Shown one piece after another: positions 45,515 through 55,013 of a DNA stretch of 64,000 nt. The notes under the pieces were generated by a model, which saw only the letters and a program-made list of their open reading frames with translations, had not been told where the DNA came from and did no database searches. Numbering within the stretch: position 1 is the first letter of the stretch; every line of letters starts with the position of its first letter. The position numbers were made by a program, and so were the translations under genes. The DNA comes from Candidatus Didemnitutus sp. (GTDB taxonomy: Bacteria > Verrucomicrobiota > Verrucomicrobiia > Opitutales > Opitutaceae), in NCBI GenBank assembly GCA_017991595.1, contig JAGOQJ010000001.1:434001-498000 (forward strand), read 5' to 3'.

Positions 45515-47124
45515 GAGTTGTTTCCTCCCTGGTTGTGGGCGGCATCCCAGCGTTTGCCGGCCAGTTTGATCATCATCGCCACGAAGATGATCGTGATGAC
45601 GATGAAACCGAAAGTGATCCGCGCGGAGTCGCTCGGGTTGGGGCCAATGAGGTCCGTGATGTAGCTCGTGGGCTGGAACTTGGCGTCGGCAAAGCTGAAG
45701 TTCCACCCGAAGACGTTCGCGAGGATGAACATCACGAAGATGGCCGCGAGGAAGAGCGGCGTGACGTATTTCATCACCGGTTTGTAGATCGCCGGGATGT
45801 GCATCTCGGCGCCCTGATGAGCCTCGGCGATGCCTTCATCGATGCCGATGACCCAGCTGAAGACCACGATCAGCACGGCGCCGCCGAGGAAGATGAAGAC
45901 GGTGCCGATCCAGAAATCGATCGTGTCGAGCGCCTTCAAGTCCTTCGAGAACCACCAGACGAGCGAGGTGCCGAGTGCCGTCACCAAGCCGAGGAACATC
46001 ATGGCCGGCTTGCGACCGAGACCGAGGCCCTCTTCGAAAAAGGCGATGCCGGGCTGCAGCATGGAGAGCGAACTCGTGATGGCCGCGAGGAAAAGCAGCA
46101 GGAAGAAGATCGTGGCGAAGAACTCGCCCGCCGGCATTTGCGAGAAGACATACGGCAGCACGTTGAAACCGAGGGCGAAGGTGCCCTGACCGACGATGCC
46201 CGCCACGCCGAGGAACACGAAGGCAGCCGGCACGGTGATGAGGCCGCCGAGGCCGACCTCACAGAACTCGTTGGCCGAAGCCGCGGTGAGGCCACTGAGC
46301 ACGACGTCGTCCTTGCGCTTCAGGTAGCTCGCGTAGGTGATGATGGCGCCGAAGCCGACCGAGAGGGAGAAGAAGATCTGTCCCGCCGCCGCGAGCCAGA
46401 GCTGCGGATTCTTGAGGCCGGTGGCGATGTCCTTCGGATTCCACATGTAGCCGAGGCCGTTCAGCACGTTCTGGTCGGGCTTGGCGGCGTCGGGGGTGCC
46501 GAGCGTCAGCACGCGCGCGAGGATGATGAGGGCGATGAGGATCAGCACCGGCATGGCGTATTTGCAGACGAGTTCGACGCCCCGGGAGATACCGCGGTAG
46601 ATGAAGTAGAAATTGAAGACGTAGACGATGATGACGAAGATACCGACATCGTGCAGGCCGAAGTGGATCGAGGCGCCGTCCTCCTTGGTGCCGGTGAAGT
46701 TGGCGAAGAACTCGCCGAAGTTCACGCCGGGCTGGCTGAAAGTGCCGGTGGCCGCATTGAGCGCGTAACCGAGGCACCACGCCTCGATGTAGACGTAATA
46801 CATGTAAACCATCACCGGCACGATGAAGCCGAAGATGCCGAGGTATTTCCCGATCGGATGCCGCACGATCGAGTGGAAGATGCCCGGCGACGAGTGGAAG
46901 CCCGCCATGCCGCCGCGCCGGCCCATCGTCCACTCCGCCCAGCCGATCGGGATGCCGAGCAGCAGGAGGGAGATGAAGTAGGCGATCATGAAGGCGCCGC
47001 CGCCATATTGGGCCGCGAGGCCCGGGAAGCGCAGGAAGTTGCCGAGGCCCACGGCACTGCCTGCCACCGCCAGGATCACGCCCAAGCGCGAACTCCAGGC
47101 TTCTTTCGAGGGGGTATCTGCCAT
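45511..47124 (-). CDS. Sodium-dependent neurotransmitter-symporter-family (NSS/SNF) transporter
   Basis: 537 residues starting MADTPSKEAWSSRLGVILAV, with about 12 membrane helices. The helix 1 signature AVGLGNFLRFPGLAAQYGGG forms the sodium and substrate site of the LeuT fold. Other segments are QIFFSLSVGFGAIITYASYL in helix 6 and the following helices. It likely imports an amino acid with sodium. An upstream in-frame start is not supported. The downstream small subunit is coupled to it. Divergent from the LptF/G gene across 200 GC-rich bases. Confidence 0.93.
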   Translation of the reverse strand: MADTPSKEAWSSRLGVILAVAGSAVGLGNFLRFPGLAAQYGGGAFMIAYFISLLLLGIPIGWAEWTMGRRGGMAGFHSSPGIFHSIVRHPIGKYLGIFGFIVPVMVYMYYVYIEAWCLGYALNAATGTFSQPGVNFGEFFANFTGTKEDGASIHFGLHDVGIFVIIVYVFNFYFIYRGISRGVELVCKYAMPVLILIALIILARVLTLGTPDAAKPDQNVLNGLGYMWNPKDIATGLKNPQLWLAAAGQIFFSLSVGFGAIITYASYLKRKDDVVLSGLTAASANEFCEVGLGGLITVPAAFVFLGVAGIVGQGTFALGFNVLPYVFSQMPAGEFFATIFFLLLFLAAITSSLSMLQPGIAFFEEGLGLGRKPAMMFLGLVTALGTSLVWWFSKDLKALDTIDFWIGTVFIFLGGAVLIVVFSWVIGIDEGIAEAHQGAEMHIPAIYKPVMKYVTPLFLAAIFVMFILANVFGWNFSFADAKFQPTSYITDLIGPNPSDSARITFGFIVITIIFVAMMIKLAGKRWDAAHNQGGNNS

Positions 47125-47324
47125 ATGCGCGCCGTTGAAGCGGGAAGCCCCAGCGTGCGCAAACCCCAAGTTTCCCCGACGCTCTCTCGCGCGGGTCTGC
47201 GGCCCGCGCGGGCCGCACGGGGCGCGGATTGTGCATCACTCAGCGCAAGCCGCGCCCGGGCATCGGATCGGCCCACGCAGTTTCGCCTTTGCGCGGGCCC
47301 GTGCGTCGGCTTGTCTTGCGGCGC

Positions 47325-48437
47325 GTGACGCTCCTCGACCGCTACCTGCTGCGCGAATGGCTGAAAATCCTCGGCCTGCTCCTCTGCGCCACGATGGGGC
47401 TGCTGTTGATGCAGGCGCTCTACGACAATTTCCGCGACCTGATCGAGGTGGGCGCGGGCTTCGGCGACATGCTCTGGTATTATGCCGTGCTCATGCCGAG
47501 TTACCTCTCGGTGGTGTTGCCGCTGTCGCTTCTACTCTCGCTGCTGTTCGTGCTGGGGCAACTGCACCGCAACAACGAGATCACCGCGATGCGCGCGGCG
47601 GGACTCAACATCTTCGGCACCACGCGCGTCCTCTGGGCCGCGGGGCTTTTTTTCTGCGGCGTCTCGCTCCTGCTGAACGCGCGCGTCGTGCCGTGGTCCG
47701 TCGAGACCTCGCGGCGGTTGCTGGAGAGCTTCGAGTTCCGCGCCGAGGAACAGAAGGGCGGCTCGGGTTCGCTGGGACTGGTGACGAGCGTGGCGTTCGA
47801 CAACCAGCGGGCCAACCGCCTCTGGTATATCAACCGCTACAACCGCTTTGCCGAGCGCGGCTACGGCGTGACCGTCTCCGAGCTCGACCGCTCGCGCCGC
47901 GAACGCACGCGCATCATGGCCCGCGAGGCGAGCTACGATGCGGCGACCCGCAGCTGGACGTTCCGCGACGGACGCGAGCTGTGGTTCGACCCCGAGCACG
48001 GCGAACTCATCCGTCGCCACGCTTTCACGGTGAAAACGGTGCCGCATTTGAACGAGGACCCGGATCTGATGCTGCTGATCGACCGCAATCCCGGCGACCT
48101 GTCGTTCTTCGAGCTGCAGCGCATCGTCGATTACTTCACGCTCGAGGATAATCCCAAGGTCGTCCGCTACGCCGTGCGCTATTACAGCCTGCTGGCGAAC
48201 ACGCTCGGGCCGCTCATCATTCTTGCCATTGCGATTCCCTTCGCGGTGTCCGGGGTGCGCGTGAGTCCCGTCGTCGGCGTGTCGAAATCCATCGGCCTGT
48301 TCTTCCTCTATTACCTGCTGGCGAATTTCGCCACGCTGCTGGGCGGGCGCGGCTATCTCGATCCGATCTGGGCGGCCTTGTTGCCGAACTTGGCGATGGT
48401 CGGGCTGGCGGCTTGGTTCTTCGGGCGGATGCGGTAG
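47325..48437 (+). CDS. LptF/LptG-family permease
   Basis: 370 residues from GTG 47325 (MTLLDRYLLREWLKILGLLL). LptF and LptG form the inner-membrane channel that extracts lipopolysaccharide for LptBFGC transport. Three N-terminal helices, a periplasmic jellyroll domain (about 140-270) and three C-terminal helices are visible, with the coupling segment LHRNNEITAMRAAGLNIF. Only one such gene lies here and it cannot be assigned to F or G; the partner must be elsewhere. GTG lies 13 bases before the first predicted hydrophobic segment. Confidence 0.85.
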   Translation: MTLLDRYLLREWLKILGLLLCATMGLLLMQALYDNFRDLIEVGAGFGDMLWYYAVLMPSYLSVVLPLSLLLSLLFVLGQLHRNNEITAMRAAGLNIFGTTRVLWAAGLFFCGVSLLLNARVVPWSVETSRRLLESFEFRAEEQKGGSGSLGLVTSVAFDNQRANRLWYINRYNRFAERGYGVTVSELDRSRRERTRIMAREASYDAATRSWTFRDGRELWFDPEHGELIRRHAFTVKTVPHLNEDPDLMLLIDRNPGDLSFFELQRIVDYFTLEDNPKVVRYAVRYYSLLANTLGPLIILAIAIPFAVSGVRVSPVVGVSKSIGLFFLYYLLANFATLLGGRGYLDPIWAALLPNLAMVGLAAWFFGRMR

Positions 48438-48470
48438 GGCCGTTTTAAAAATGGCGTGGCCGTCGTGAAA

Positions 48471-48532
48471 GGTAGCGGCCGCCGTCCCTGGCGGCCACCT
48501 CGCTCGTGGCGAGCGGGACGCTCGCCGCTACC
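48471..48532 (+). repeat. Palindromic intergenic element
   Basis: The ends GGTAGCGG (48471-48478) and CCGCTACC (48525-48532) are perfect inverted repeats. Inside are overlapping alternative hairpins: CGCTCG/CGAGCG around TGG and GCGAGCG/CGCTCGC around GGA. It looks like a REP-type miniature dispersed repeat. Only one copy is visible in the window. Confidence 0.55.
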
Positions 48533-48593
48533 CTTTGGTCCTGCGGGGGCAGTTTAAGTCGACCTGTTCAATGGCCGCGACGCGGCGGGCGGA

Positions 48594-49097
48594 TCAGCCG
48601 GCGAGCAAGCGGAAGCCGTGGGTCTCGGCACGCTCGAGCCCGAGCGCGTGGATCGCCTGTGCGACGGTCTCGTCGTGGCAGCCGATGAACTCAAGCAGCC
48701 TGCGCACGAAGCGCGCCTTGGAGGCATCGTCGATGCTCATCACGGCCCAGAATTGCGTGCCGTCGATCTGCCGGGCGTGGTTGTGCGCGCGGATTTCGTT
48801 CACCGCTTCGCGATTGAGCATGAGATAGCGACGAGCGCTTTCCTGGTGCGAAATGAAGTCCGCGAAATCGCACGCGTAGTGCCGCGCCGCCCACGCGAGC
48901 AGTGCGAGGTAACGCTCGGTGCGGTCGGGCAGGGCGGTGAACTCCGCGCTGACGAGAAAGAACAAGAGCTGGTCGCCGGAGAGCGGTTTTCCCGCGCCGA
49001 GGAGCGCAGCCAGCACCTCCTCCGGAGGAAGATTCTTCGCGGCCGCGAGCCGCTGGAGGGCCGCATAGGCTTCCTCGCTGAGCGCCACGTGTTTCAT
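48594..49097 (-). CDS. SeqA-like DNA-binding protein
   Basis: 167 residues starting MKHVALSEEAYAALQRLAAA. The N-terminal ~33 residues match a ribbon-helix-helix with the same layout as the SeqA oligomerisation domain. The C-terminal part (about 58-152) aligns almost without gaps to the E. coli SeqA hemimethylated-GATC-binding domain: ERYLALLAWAARHY to NRFMLLLSTLYSLD, ARRY to RTRVY, DGTQFWAVMS to PGTPYWVITN, then a matching terminal helix. Of the SeqA DNA-contact residues recalled from E. coli (Arg116, Arg118, Asn150, Asn152), only Arg118 has a conserved counterpart (Arg89); the others are Ser87, Ser121 and Asp123. The fold is probably SeqA-like but GATC specificity is doubtful. Confidence 0.72.
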   Translation of the reverse strand: MKHVALSEEAYAALQRLAAAKNLPPEEVLAALLGAGKPLSGDQLLFFLVSAEFTALPDRTERYLALLAWAARHYACDFADFISHQESARRYLMLNREAVNEIRAHNHARQIDGTQFWAVMSIDDASKARFVRRLLEFIGCHDETVAQAIHALGLERAETHGFRLLAG

Positions 49098-49236
49098 GCG
49101 GGGCAGCATGACGCGCGGCGTGGCACTCGCAACCGGCGTGCGACAAGCCGCGGCGCCGTCGGGATGAAGCTCAGCTCCCGTGAGGCCGCCCGTGGCGACC
49201 GACGCAACACGGTCCACCGCGGACCCGCGACCGATC

Positions 49237-50433
49237 TTAATCTGTCGCCCGGGCTGGCGGCGGGGCGCTGGCGTGGAAATCGCGCTGCACGCGGGCAAGG
49301 TAGTCGCGTTGCAACTCCTCCACGCGCGCGTGGCTCGGGGAGCGCCAGACGAGGCCGACGTGGTGGCGTTTGTGGTGACGGATGACAACTTCCGGATCGG
49401 CGAACGCGCTCAAATCCGGCCATTCCTGCCGGGCGAGCGACATCAACAGGCCCGCGTAATCGCGCCGCCACGGCGGCACGCGGTAGGCGCTTTCCTGCAA
49501 TTCCAGCTTCGCCCACTCGCGCCAGAGATTCAGGCCCGTGGCGGTTTCGATCAGGTCCATGATGTTGGCGCCGCCGACGCGGGCCGAGGTCTCGAGAAAA
49601 TGAAAAGTGCCGTCGGCGGCCTGAATGAACTCCGTGTGCGAGGCGCCGCGCACGTGCCCCATCGCCTGCAGGACCTTCGCGTTGGCGTCGATCAGCGCGC
49701 GTTCCTCGGCCGAGTCGTGTGCACAGATCACGGTCGAGAAGATGCCGCCGCCGTGCATGACCGCGAGCGGCGGCGCGCCGTAGCGGCTGGCGATGGCGAA
49801 GACGACCTCGCGGTCGTTCACGAGGCTGTCCACGTGATAGACGCGTCCGGGCACGAATTTTTCCAACAGGTGGAACGACTGCTCGTCGCCGAGCGCCTCG
49901 AGCTTCGGCCAGAGTTCGTCAGGGTGCTCAATCTTGGCGATGCCGAGCGCCGAGGCCGAGAGGCGCGGCTTCAGCAGCCACGGGCCGGGCACGCGCTGCA
50001 TGAATGCGCGCAGGTCGTCGTGGTTGGCCACGGCGGTGAATTCCGGCACGGGGATGCCGGCCTCGCGGGCCTTCAGGCGCATGGCGAGTTTGTCGCGGAA
50101 GTAGCGCGCGGTGGTGTCGCCCATGCCGGGGATGCGGAGGTGTTCGCGCAGGGCGGCGGCGGTCTCGACGTCGAAATCGTCGAGCGCGGCGATGCGATCG
50201 ATCCGGCGGCGGCGCGCGAGGTAACTGACGCCCTTGATGACGTCGGCGCGGTTCCAGACCTTGTCGACGTCGGGCATGTAGAATTTCTCGTCGATCTCCG
50301 GCGGCCACTCGGCGCCTTCGAGGGATTGCGAGGTGAGCAGCAGGACGGTCCAGCCCTGCGCCTTGGCCTCGCGGAGGAAGTCGTGGCCTTTGTGGAAACT
50401 CGCCAGGCAAAGGACCGTGCGGGGAGCACTCAT
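49237..50433 (-). CDS. ATP-grasp superfamily ligase, substrate unknown
   Basis: 398 residues starting MSAPRTVLCLASFHKGHDFL. A preATP-grasp Rossmann-like N-terminal region (1-110) has IAALDDFDVETAAALREHL. The ATP-grasp fold follows with VPGPWLLKPRLSASALGIAK (lysine for ATP), EKFVPGRVYHVDSLV and the metal-binding HFLETSARVGGANIMDLIE. This resembles carboxylate-amine ligases for dipeptides or amino acid conjugates. It precedes the SeqA-like gene by 139 bases on the same strand. Its substrate cannot be told from sequence. Confidence 0.82.
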   Translation of the reverse strand: MSAPRTVLCLASFHKGHDFLREAKAQGWTVLLLTSQSLEGAEWPPEIDEKFYMPDVDKVWNRADVIKGVSYLARRRRIDRIAALDDFDVETAAALREHLRIPGMGDTTARYFRDKLAMRLKAREAGIPVPEFTAVANHDDLRAFMQRVPGPWLLKPRLSASALGIAKIEHPDELWPKLEALGDEQSFHLLEKFVPGRVYHVDSLVNDREVVFAIASRYGAPPLAVMHGGGIFSTVICAHDSAEERALIDANAKVLQAMGHVRGASHTEFIQAADGTFHFLETSARVGGANIMDLIETATGLNLWREWAKLELQESAYRVPPWRRDYAGLLMSLARQEWPDLSAFADPEVVIRHHKRHHVGLVWRSPSHARVEELQRDYLARVQRDFHASAPPPARATD

Positions 50434-50542
50434 GGGGTAGGCGCAGCAGCATGCGGTGCGGGCGCTCGCGGTCAAACGAGCAAACGCGACGCGGAGGACT
50501 TGGGCGTTGTCAGGCCGCCGTCGGCGCGCTGGAGTGCGCGGC

Positions 50543-50992
50543 ATGAGAACCTTCCGTCTCGCCGGCCTGTGGCTCTGTTTCTGGTGCGTGGTGTCGGTCG
50601 GAGGGGCCGAGCCGGCGGCGTATTCGCGCGCGGTGTCCGTCACGCCGCTGTTGCGCACGCAGACCGATGGCGCGGGCAAGCCGCTGGCTTACCCGGTGCA
50701 CGCGCCCGCCGAGATCACGGGTGTGCTCGTCGAAATCGCGCCGGGACAGCAGACGAACTGGCACCAGCATCCCGTGCCCTGCGTGGCCTACATGCTCGAA
50801 GGCGAGGTGCAGGTGGAGTTGCCCGACGGCACCGTGAAAACTTTCCGGGCCGGCGACGCGTTCGCCGAGGTCGTGCAGCTGCTGCACAACGGCCGCAACC
50901 CCGGACCGAAGCCGGCGAGGCTGGTGATGTTCGCGCTCGGCACGGTGGGCCAGCCCTACGCCGTGAAGGCGGAGGCGCCACCGGCCAAGTAA
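50543..50992 (+). CDS. Exported cupin-domain protein
   Basis: 149 residues with a signal peptide (1-22, LCFWCVVSVGGA). A single cupin barrel follows. The first motif GQQTNWHQHPVPCVAYMLEGE has His-x-His plus a glutamate in place for metal; the second is PDGTVKTFRAGDAFAEVVQLLHNGRN with a histidine. It is probably periplasmic and metal-binding; enzymatic function is unknown. Divergent from the ATP-grasp gene. Confidence 0.82.
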   Translation: MRTFRLAGLWLCFWCVVSVGGAEPAAYSRAVSVTPLLRTQTDGAGKPLAYPVHAPAEITGVLVEIAPGQQTNWHQHPVPCVAYMLEGEVQVELPDGTVKTFRAGDAFAEVVQLLHNGRNPGPKPARLVMFALGTVGQPYAVKAEAPPAK

Positions 50993-51023
50993 GCGCAGGC
51001 TGCGCGAACGGCGCGGCGCACGC

Positions 51024-54000
51024 TCAGTCGGTGCGCAGCGTGCGCTTGGCGGCCGGCACGAGTCGCACGGGACCGAGCAGGCCAGACGGGAGCGGGGCGT
51101 CGTCCTTCGTCCAGTGGCGCGCGGTCGCGAACGTGGTCCGTCCGGTCGGGCTGGGTTTCCCGTCGAGCAGCCACTGCGGCCAGGCCACGAGGTTCATCTT
51201 CGCGTTCCACTCGCGATCGAGCGGCAGTTGTTCGTCGCCGATCAGGCGGTTGACCCAGAGGTTGGTCACCTTGATTTCGAGCGTGTTTGCGCCGGGGCGG
51301 ACGGCGTCGGTGATGTCGATGCGGAAAGGCGGTTTCCAGAGCACGCCGAGGTCCCGGCCGTTGAGGAACACCTGGGCGTTGTTTTTGACCTGGCCGAGAT
51401 CGAGCTCGAGTGCGACGTGATCACCGATCCAGTCGGCGGGGATCGCGATGCTCTGGTGGTAGGTCGCCGTGCCGGAGAAATATTTCACGCCCGGGTCGGC
51501 GGATTCCGTCCATGACCTGAGTTGGTCAAAGGTTACCTCGTCCGGTGCGCCGGTTTTCGGCGGGAAAGTCACGCGCCACGGGCCGGTGATTTCGCGGCTG
51601 GCGGGGATGGCGTCGATCTGGGCCGCGAGAGTGCGGCCGTCTGCGGTGGCAAATTCGTAGCGACCGGGCGTCCAGGCGAGCAACTCGATGGCGCTGTCGC
51701 CGTGCGCGCGCAATTCATGGGTGCGTGGGCCGGCTTCGGCTTCGTAGGCGCCGGGCAGGGAGAGCGGCTGGCCGTCGGGCAGGTAGGCGACGTTCCAGCG
51801 TCCGTTGTAGCGGTATTCCACGCGCAATTCCCTCGCGCCTTCGGGCACTGGCGAAACGCCGGCGAGGCTCTCGTCCACTGCCACGTTCAGTGCGCCGGCC
51901 TGCACGAGCTCCCGTAGCGAGGCGGTGACATCAACGGTTTCGTCGTCAGGACCGGGCGCGGCCGTCAGGTCGCCGTAGAGCAGGCGCAGCAATTTGAAGC
52001 GCTGCGGAAGCTGCGGCAGCTCGAGCACGGTATCGGAGGGCACGGTTTGCGAGTGCACGACGTCGTCGACGAGGTATTGGGCGAGCAGGTGCTTAGGCTT
52101 CCCCGGGGCGGGGTCGCGCTCGACGAAACGCTCGGGCGTCATGATGCGTTTGACGCCGGCGGCGCGGGTGCCGGTGAGATCGGCGACGCGCGGCTGGCTT
52201 TTCTGATCGAAGGTGCCGTAGTGCGCACGGAGGATCTCGAGCGTCTGGCGCGGGGATGCCGGAGCCGGGAGCGTCTTGGCGGAGATGGCATGGGCGTGGG
52301 TGGATGGCGCGCGGAAGACGACGAACACTGAACCGGAATCCTCCAGCCGCAGAGGAACCACGGTGCGGCCCTGTTCTTCGCGATAGAGCGGGGCGTGCAT
52401 GATCTCACCGGTTTCCGGATTCCAGACTTCCGGCACCTTGCCGGTGACGCGGAAGACGGCTTCGAATTCCTCGGCGCGATACTTCTGGTTCGAGACGAAA
52501 TAGATCTCGGCGTCGGGCGTGGTGCGGTGCTTGTGCGCGATCTGCGGCTTGGCGCCGCGGGCCTCGAAATCGGGTGTGAGGCCGAGAGCGTCGAGCGCGG
52601 TTTGCACGGTCTGGTCCGAGACGCCGCGGCCCCGGGCGTCGAGGGTCGGCCGCCACAGCGCAGCGGCGAGCTGTCGCACTTCGTCGTCGCAGGCGGGGTA
52701 GCCGGAATAGCTCGGGGAGCAGACGGGCTGTGGGCCGACGATGGTGGCGCCGGCGTCGGCGAGCTGCTTGATTTTGTGCAGGACCGGCAGAGTCATGGTG
52801 TCGTTGTCGGGCAGCAACAGCACGCGATAGCTCATGCCGTCGGGCATCATGAACCGCCCGTCGCGGAAGCTGAGGCGGTGGAGAAACGCGTCGGTCGAGC
52901 AGAGGTCAAAATCGTGGCCGGCGGGCACGTCTGGGAAGGTGCTGCCGCCGTAAGTGGGCGACGGGGCGTTTTCTGCGGCGAGCACCAGCACGTCGGCGGC
53001 GGGCAGGCCTTGTTGCAGCAGGAACTGGCTGCGGCCGAGGTAGCGGAACCACGCCATGCCGGCGTTCTCCCACCAGGTCACCGTGCGGCTGAATTGCGTG
53101 CCGACCTTGCCGAAGGTGAGGCCGGGCTTGAGCTCGGGGAAACGCTGCAGGACGCCGGCGTGGAAGATCATCTTGTTCACACCGGAGCAGAAGATCAGGT
53201 CGCCGAGCCGCTTGAAGGCATAGGGATCGCTGTCCCAGCGGTTGCCGCCGAGCTCGCCGGCGGTGAAGGCCTCGGCGCCGACGATCCGGTGTCCATACGT
53301 GTGCGCGGCGGAAGCGGCGAGGAGCGTGCAGCCCTGCGGACTGCCGTTGTGCATCCAGTGCACGCCCATCGGGATGTCGGCCATGCCGCCGTATTGCAGG
53401 TCGTCGAACGGGCCGGTGCCGTAGTTCTCCACGGCGAGCTTCAGGCCGTGCTGGTGGGCGAGCTCGCGCAGGCGTGCGGCGTAGTTCTCGGCGAAAAGAT
53501 CGGCGATGGTGCGCCGCAGGTCCCACAGGAAGCGCTCGGTGATCGTGGTGTTCCCGACGATCTGGCCGGCGAAGACGGGCAGGAACGGCAGCAGGTCGTA
53601 GCCGCGGCGGCGGCTGAATTCCTCGCGGAAACGCGAGGTCCAGTTTTGCGTGCCGACTTCCCAGCTGTCGATTTCGACCTTGGTGAAGGATTGGCCGGCG
53701 AGCGGTCCGAATTTCTCGATCATCTGGCCGAGCATGCCGGCCCAGTGGGCGTCCACGGCTTCGCGGCTGAGTTTGTCGCACTCGAGCCCTTCGCCGCCGG
53801 CCGGGGCGGGATGGTTCAGCGCGCCGTTGGGTTGATGGCCGATGCGCACGATCGTCCAGTCGCCGGCGGGCGCGTCCCAAGTGAGTTGGCCGCTGGCATC
53901 GAGGTGCGCGGTCAGGTCGATGATGTCGCCGAGGGAGATGGCGCCGTCCTGCACGTCCTCCCGGGCAGGCTGTGGCTTCACGGCCAGATAATGCCGTTGA

Positions 54001-55013
54001 TAGAGCGCCTTGCCGGGCAGGTTCTCGATCGTTTCCCGACCCGAAAGGCTGGCTTCAGCGAGCAGGAGCGGGCGGCCGGCGGAGCGCGTTTTGTGGACGG
54101 TCAGGCGGAAGAACCGGCCCGTCACTTCCGGGAAGGGGAAGGTCTGACGGTAGAGGTAGTTTTGCCGGTGATGCTGTTCCGCGACTTGGAGGCTGCGCAC
54201 TTTCCGGAAGGTCACGCCGTCGTCGGAGACCTCCAGCGTGGCGTCGAAGCCGGTGCCGCGTTTTTCCGGCGCCAACATCAACTGGCGGGCGGTGAATGGT
54301 TCCGCGAAGGCGAGCAGGAGCGTGCTGGCGTTTTTGGCGGTCGGGGTCGGCAGACCGAACGACTGGAGCGTGTCGCCGCTCAGGGTGGGCACGGAAGCGT
54401 TCTTGCCGGGCGAAACCGTGATCTTTGGTGTGGCGGCCCCGAGCGTGGTGCGTTCGTTCGCCGGCGTGGGGTAGGCGAGCACGGCGATGTCGCGGTAGGC
54501 GTTGCGCTGTTCCGGCGGCAGGTAGGACGTGGGTTGCGGCAGGACCTGGCTGAATTTGCCCGGCCCCCGGAAGCGGGCCTCGGTGGTCGTCACGACTTGC
54601 ATACCGTGCTCCGGTTGGGTCCACGGGCCGCCGCTGGTGGACCAGCCGCCGCTGTTGTGCGTGCCGATCTCGATACCGAGGCGGGCTGCTTCGCGCGCGG
54701 CGTGCAGATACATTTCCAGCCACTCCGGGCTCATGAATGCCACGGGTCCCTGCGGCAGCCCGTAGTCGAGGTGGAAGGATTGCGCGCCGCCCAGCCCCGC
54801 CTGCTTGAACGCCTCGAGGTCCGCCGTGATGCCTTCCTTGGAAACGTTGCCGTTCATCCATTGCCAGAGCGTCCAGGGCCGCGCTTCGGGCGGCGGATGG
54901 GCGAAGCCTTCCTCCAATTCGCGTGGCGCGGCGGTGTTGTCGGTCGCGTGGAGCAGTCCGCAAACGAAGCCCAAGCTGATGGCGAGATGACAGATCCGGC
55001 GCACGGGGTTCAT
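51024..55013 (-). CDS. Exported GH106-type glycoside hydrolase (alpha-L-rhamnosidase-like)
   Basis: 1329 residues from ATG at 55013, with a signal peptide (1-23). The N-terminal motif RPWTLWQWMNGNVSKEGITA is typical of GH106 catalytic domains, followed by GIEIGTHNSGGWSTSGGPWT. Candidate catalytic glutamates lie in KVEIDSWEVG and VGAEAFTAGE, by analogy with characterised GH106 enzymes. The C-terminal part has a galactose-binding-like beta-sandwich (NAQVFLNGRDLGVLWKPPF). It would remove L-rhamnose from plant polysaccharides such as pectin. No partner transporter or other pectin enzyme is nearby. Confidence 0.85.
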   Translation of the reverse strand: MNPVRRICHLAISLGFVCGLLHATDNTAAPRELEEGFAHPPPEARPWTLWQWMNGNVSKEGITADLEAFKQAGLGGAQSFHLDYGLPQGPVAFMSPEWLEMYLHAAREAARLGIEIGTHNSGGWSTSGGPWTQPEHGMQVVTTTEARFRGPGKFSQVLPQPTSYLPPEQRNAYRDIAVLAYPTPANERTTLGAATPKITVSPGKNASVPTLSGDTLQSFGLPTPTAKNASTLLLAFAEPFTARQLMLAPEKRGTGFDATLEVSDDGVTFRKVRSLQVAEQHHRQNYLYRQTFPFPEVTGRFFRLTVHKTRSAGRPLLLAEASLSGRETIENLPGKALYQRHYLAVKPQPAREDVQDGAISLGDIIDLTAHLDASGQLTWDAPAGDWTIVRIGHQPNGALNHPAPAGGEGLECDKLSREAVDAHWAGMLGQMIEKFGPLAGQSFTKVEIDSWEVGTQNWTSRFREEFSRRRGYDLLPFLPVFAGQIVGNTTITERFLWDLRRTIADLFAENYAARLRELAHQHGLKLAVENYGTGPFDDLQYGGMADIPMGVHWMHNGSPQGCTLLAASAAHTYGHRIVGAEAFTAGELGGNRWDSDPYAFKRLGDLIFCSGVNKMIFHAGVLQRFPELKPGLTFGKVGTQFSRTVTWWENAGMAWFRYLGRSQFLLQQGLPAADVLVLAAENAPSPTYGGSTFPDVPAGHDFDLCSTDAFLHRLSFRDGRFMMPDGMSYRVLLLPDNDTMTLPVLHKIKQLADAGATIVGPQPVCSPSYSGYPACDDEVRQLAAALWRPTLDARGRGVSDQTVQTALDALGLTPDFEARGAKPQIAHKHRTTPDAEIYFVSNQKYRAEEFEAVFRVTGKVPEVWNPETGEIMHAPLYREEQGRTVVPLRLEDSGSVFVVFRAPSTHAHAISAKTLPAPASPRQTLEILRAHYGTFDQKSQPRVADLTGTRAAGVKRIMTPERFVERDPAPGKPKHLLAQYLVDDVVHSQTVPSDTVLELPQLPQRFKLLRLLYGDLTAAPGPDDETVDVTASLRELVQAGALNVAVDESLAGVSPVPEGARELRVEYRYNGRWNVAYLPDGQPLSLPGAYEAEAGPRTHELRAHGDSAIELLAWTPGRYEFATADGRTLAAQIDAIPASREITGPWRVTFPPKTGAPDEVTFDQLRSWTESADPGVKYFSGTATYHQSIAIPADWIGDHVALELDLGQVKNNAQVFLNGRDLGVLWKPPFRIDITDAVRPGANTLEIKVTNLWVNRLIGDEQLPLDREWNAKMNLVAWPQWLLDGKPSPTGRTTFATARHWTKDDAPLPSGLLGPVRLVPAAKRTLRTD

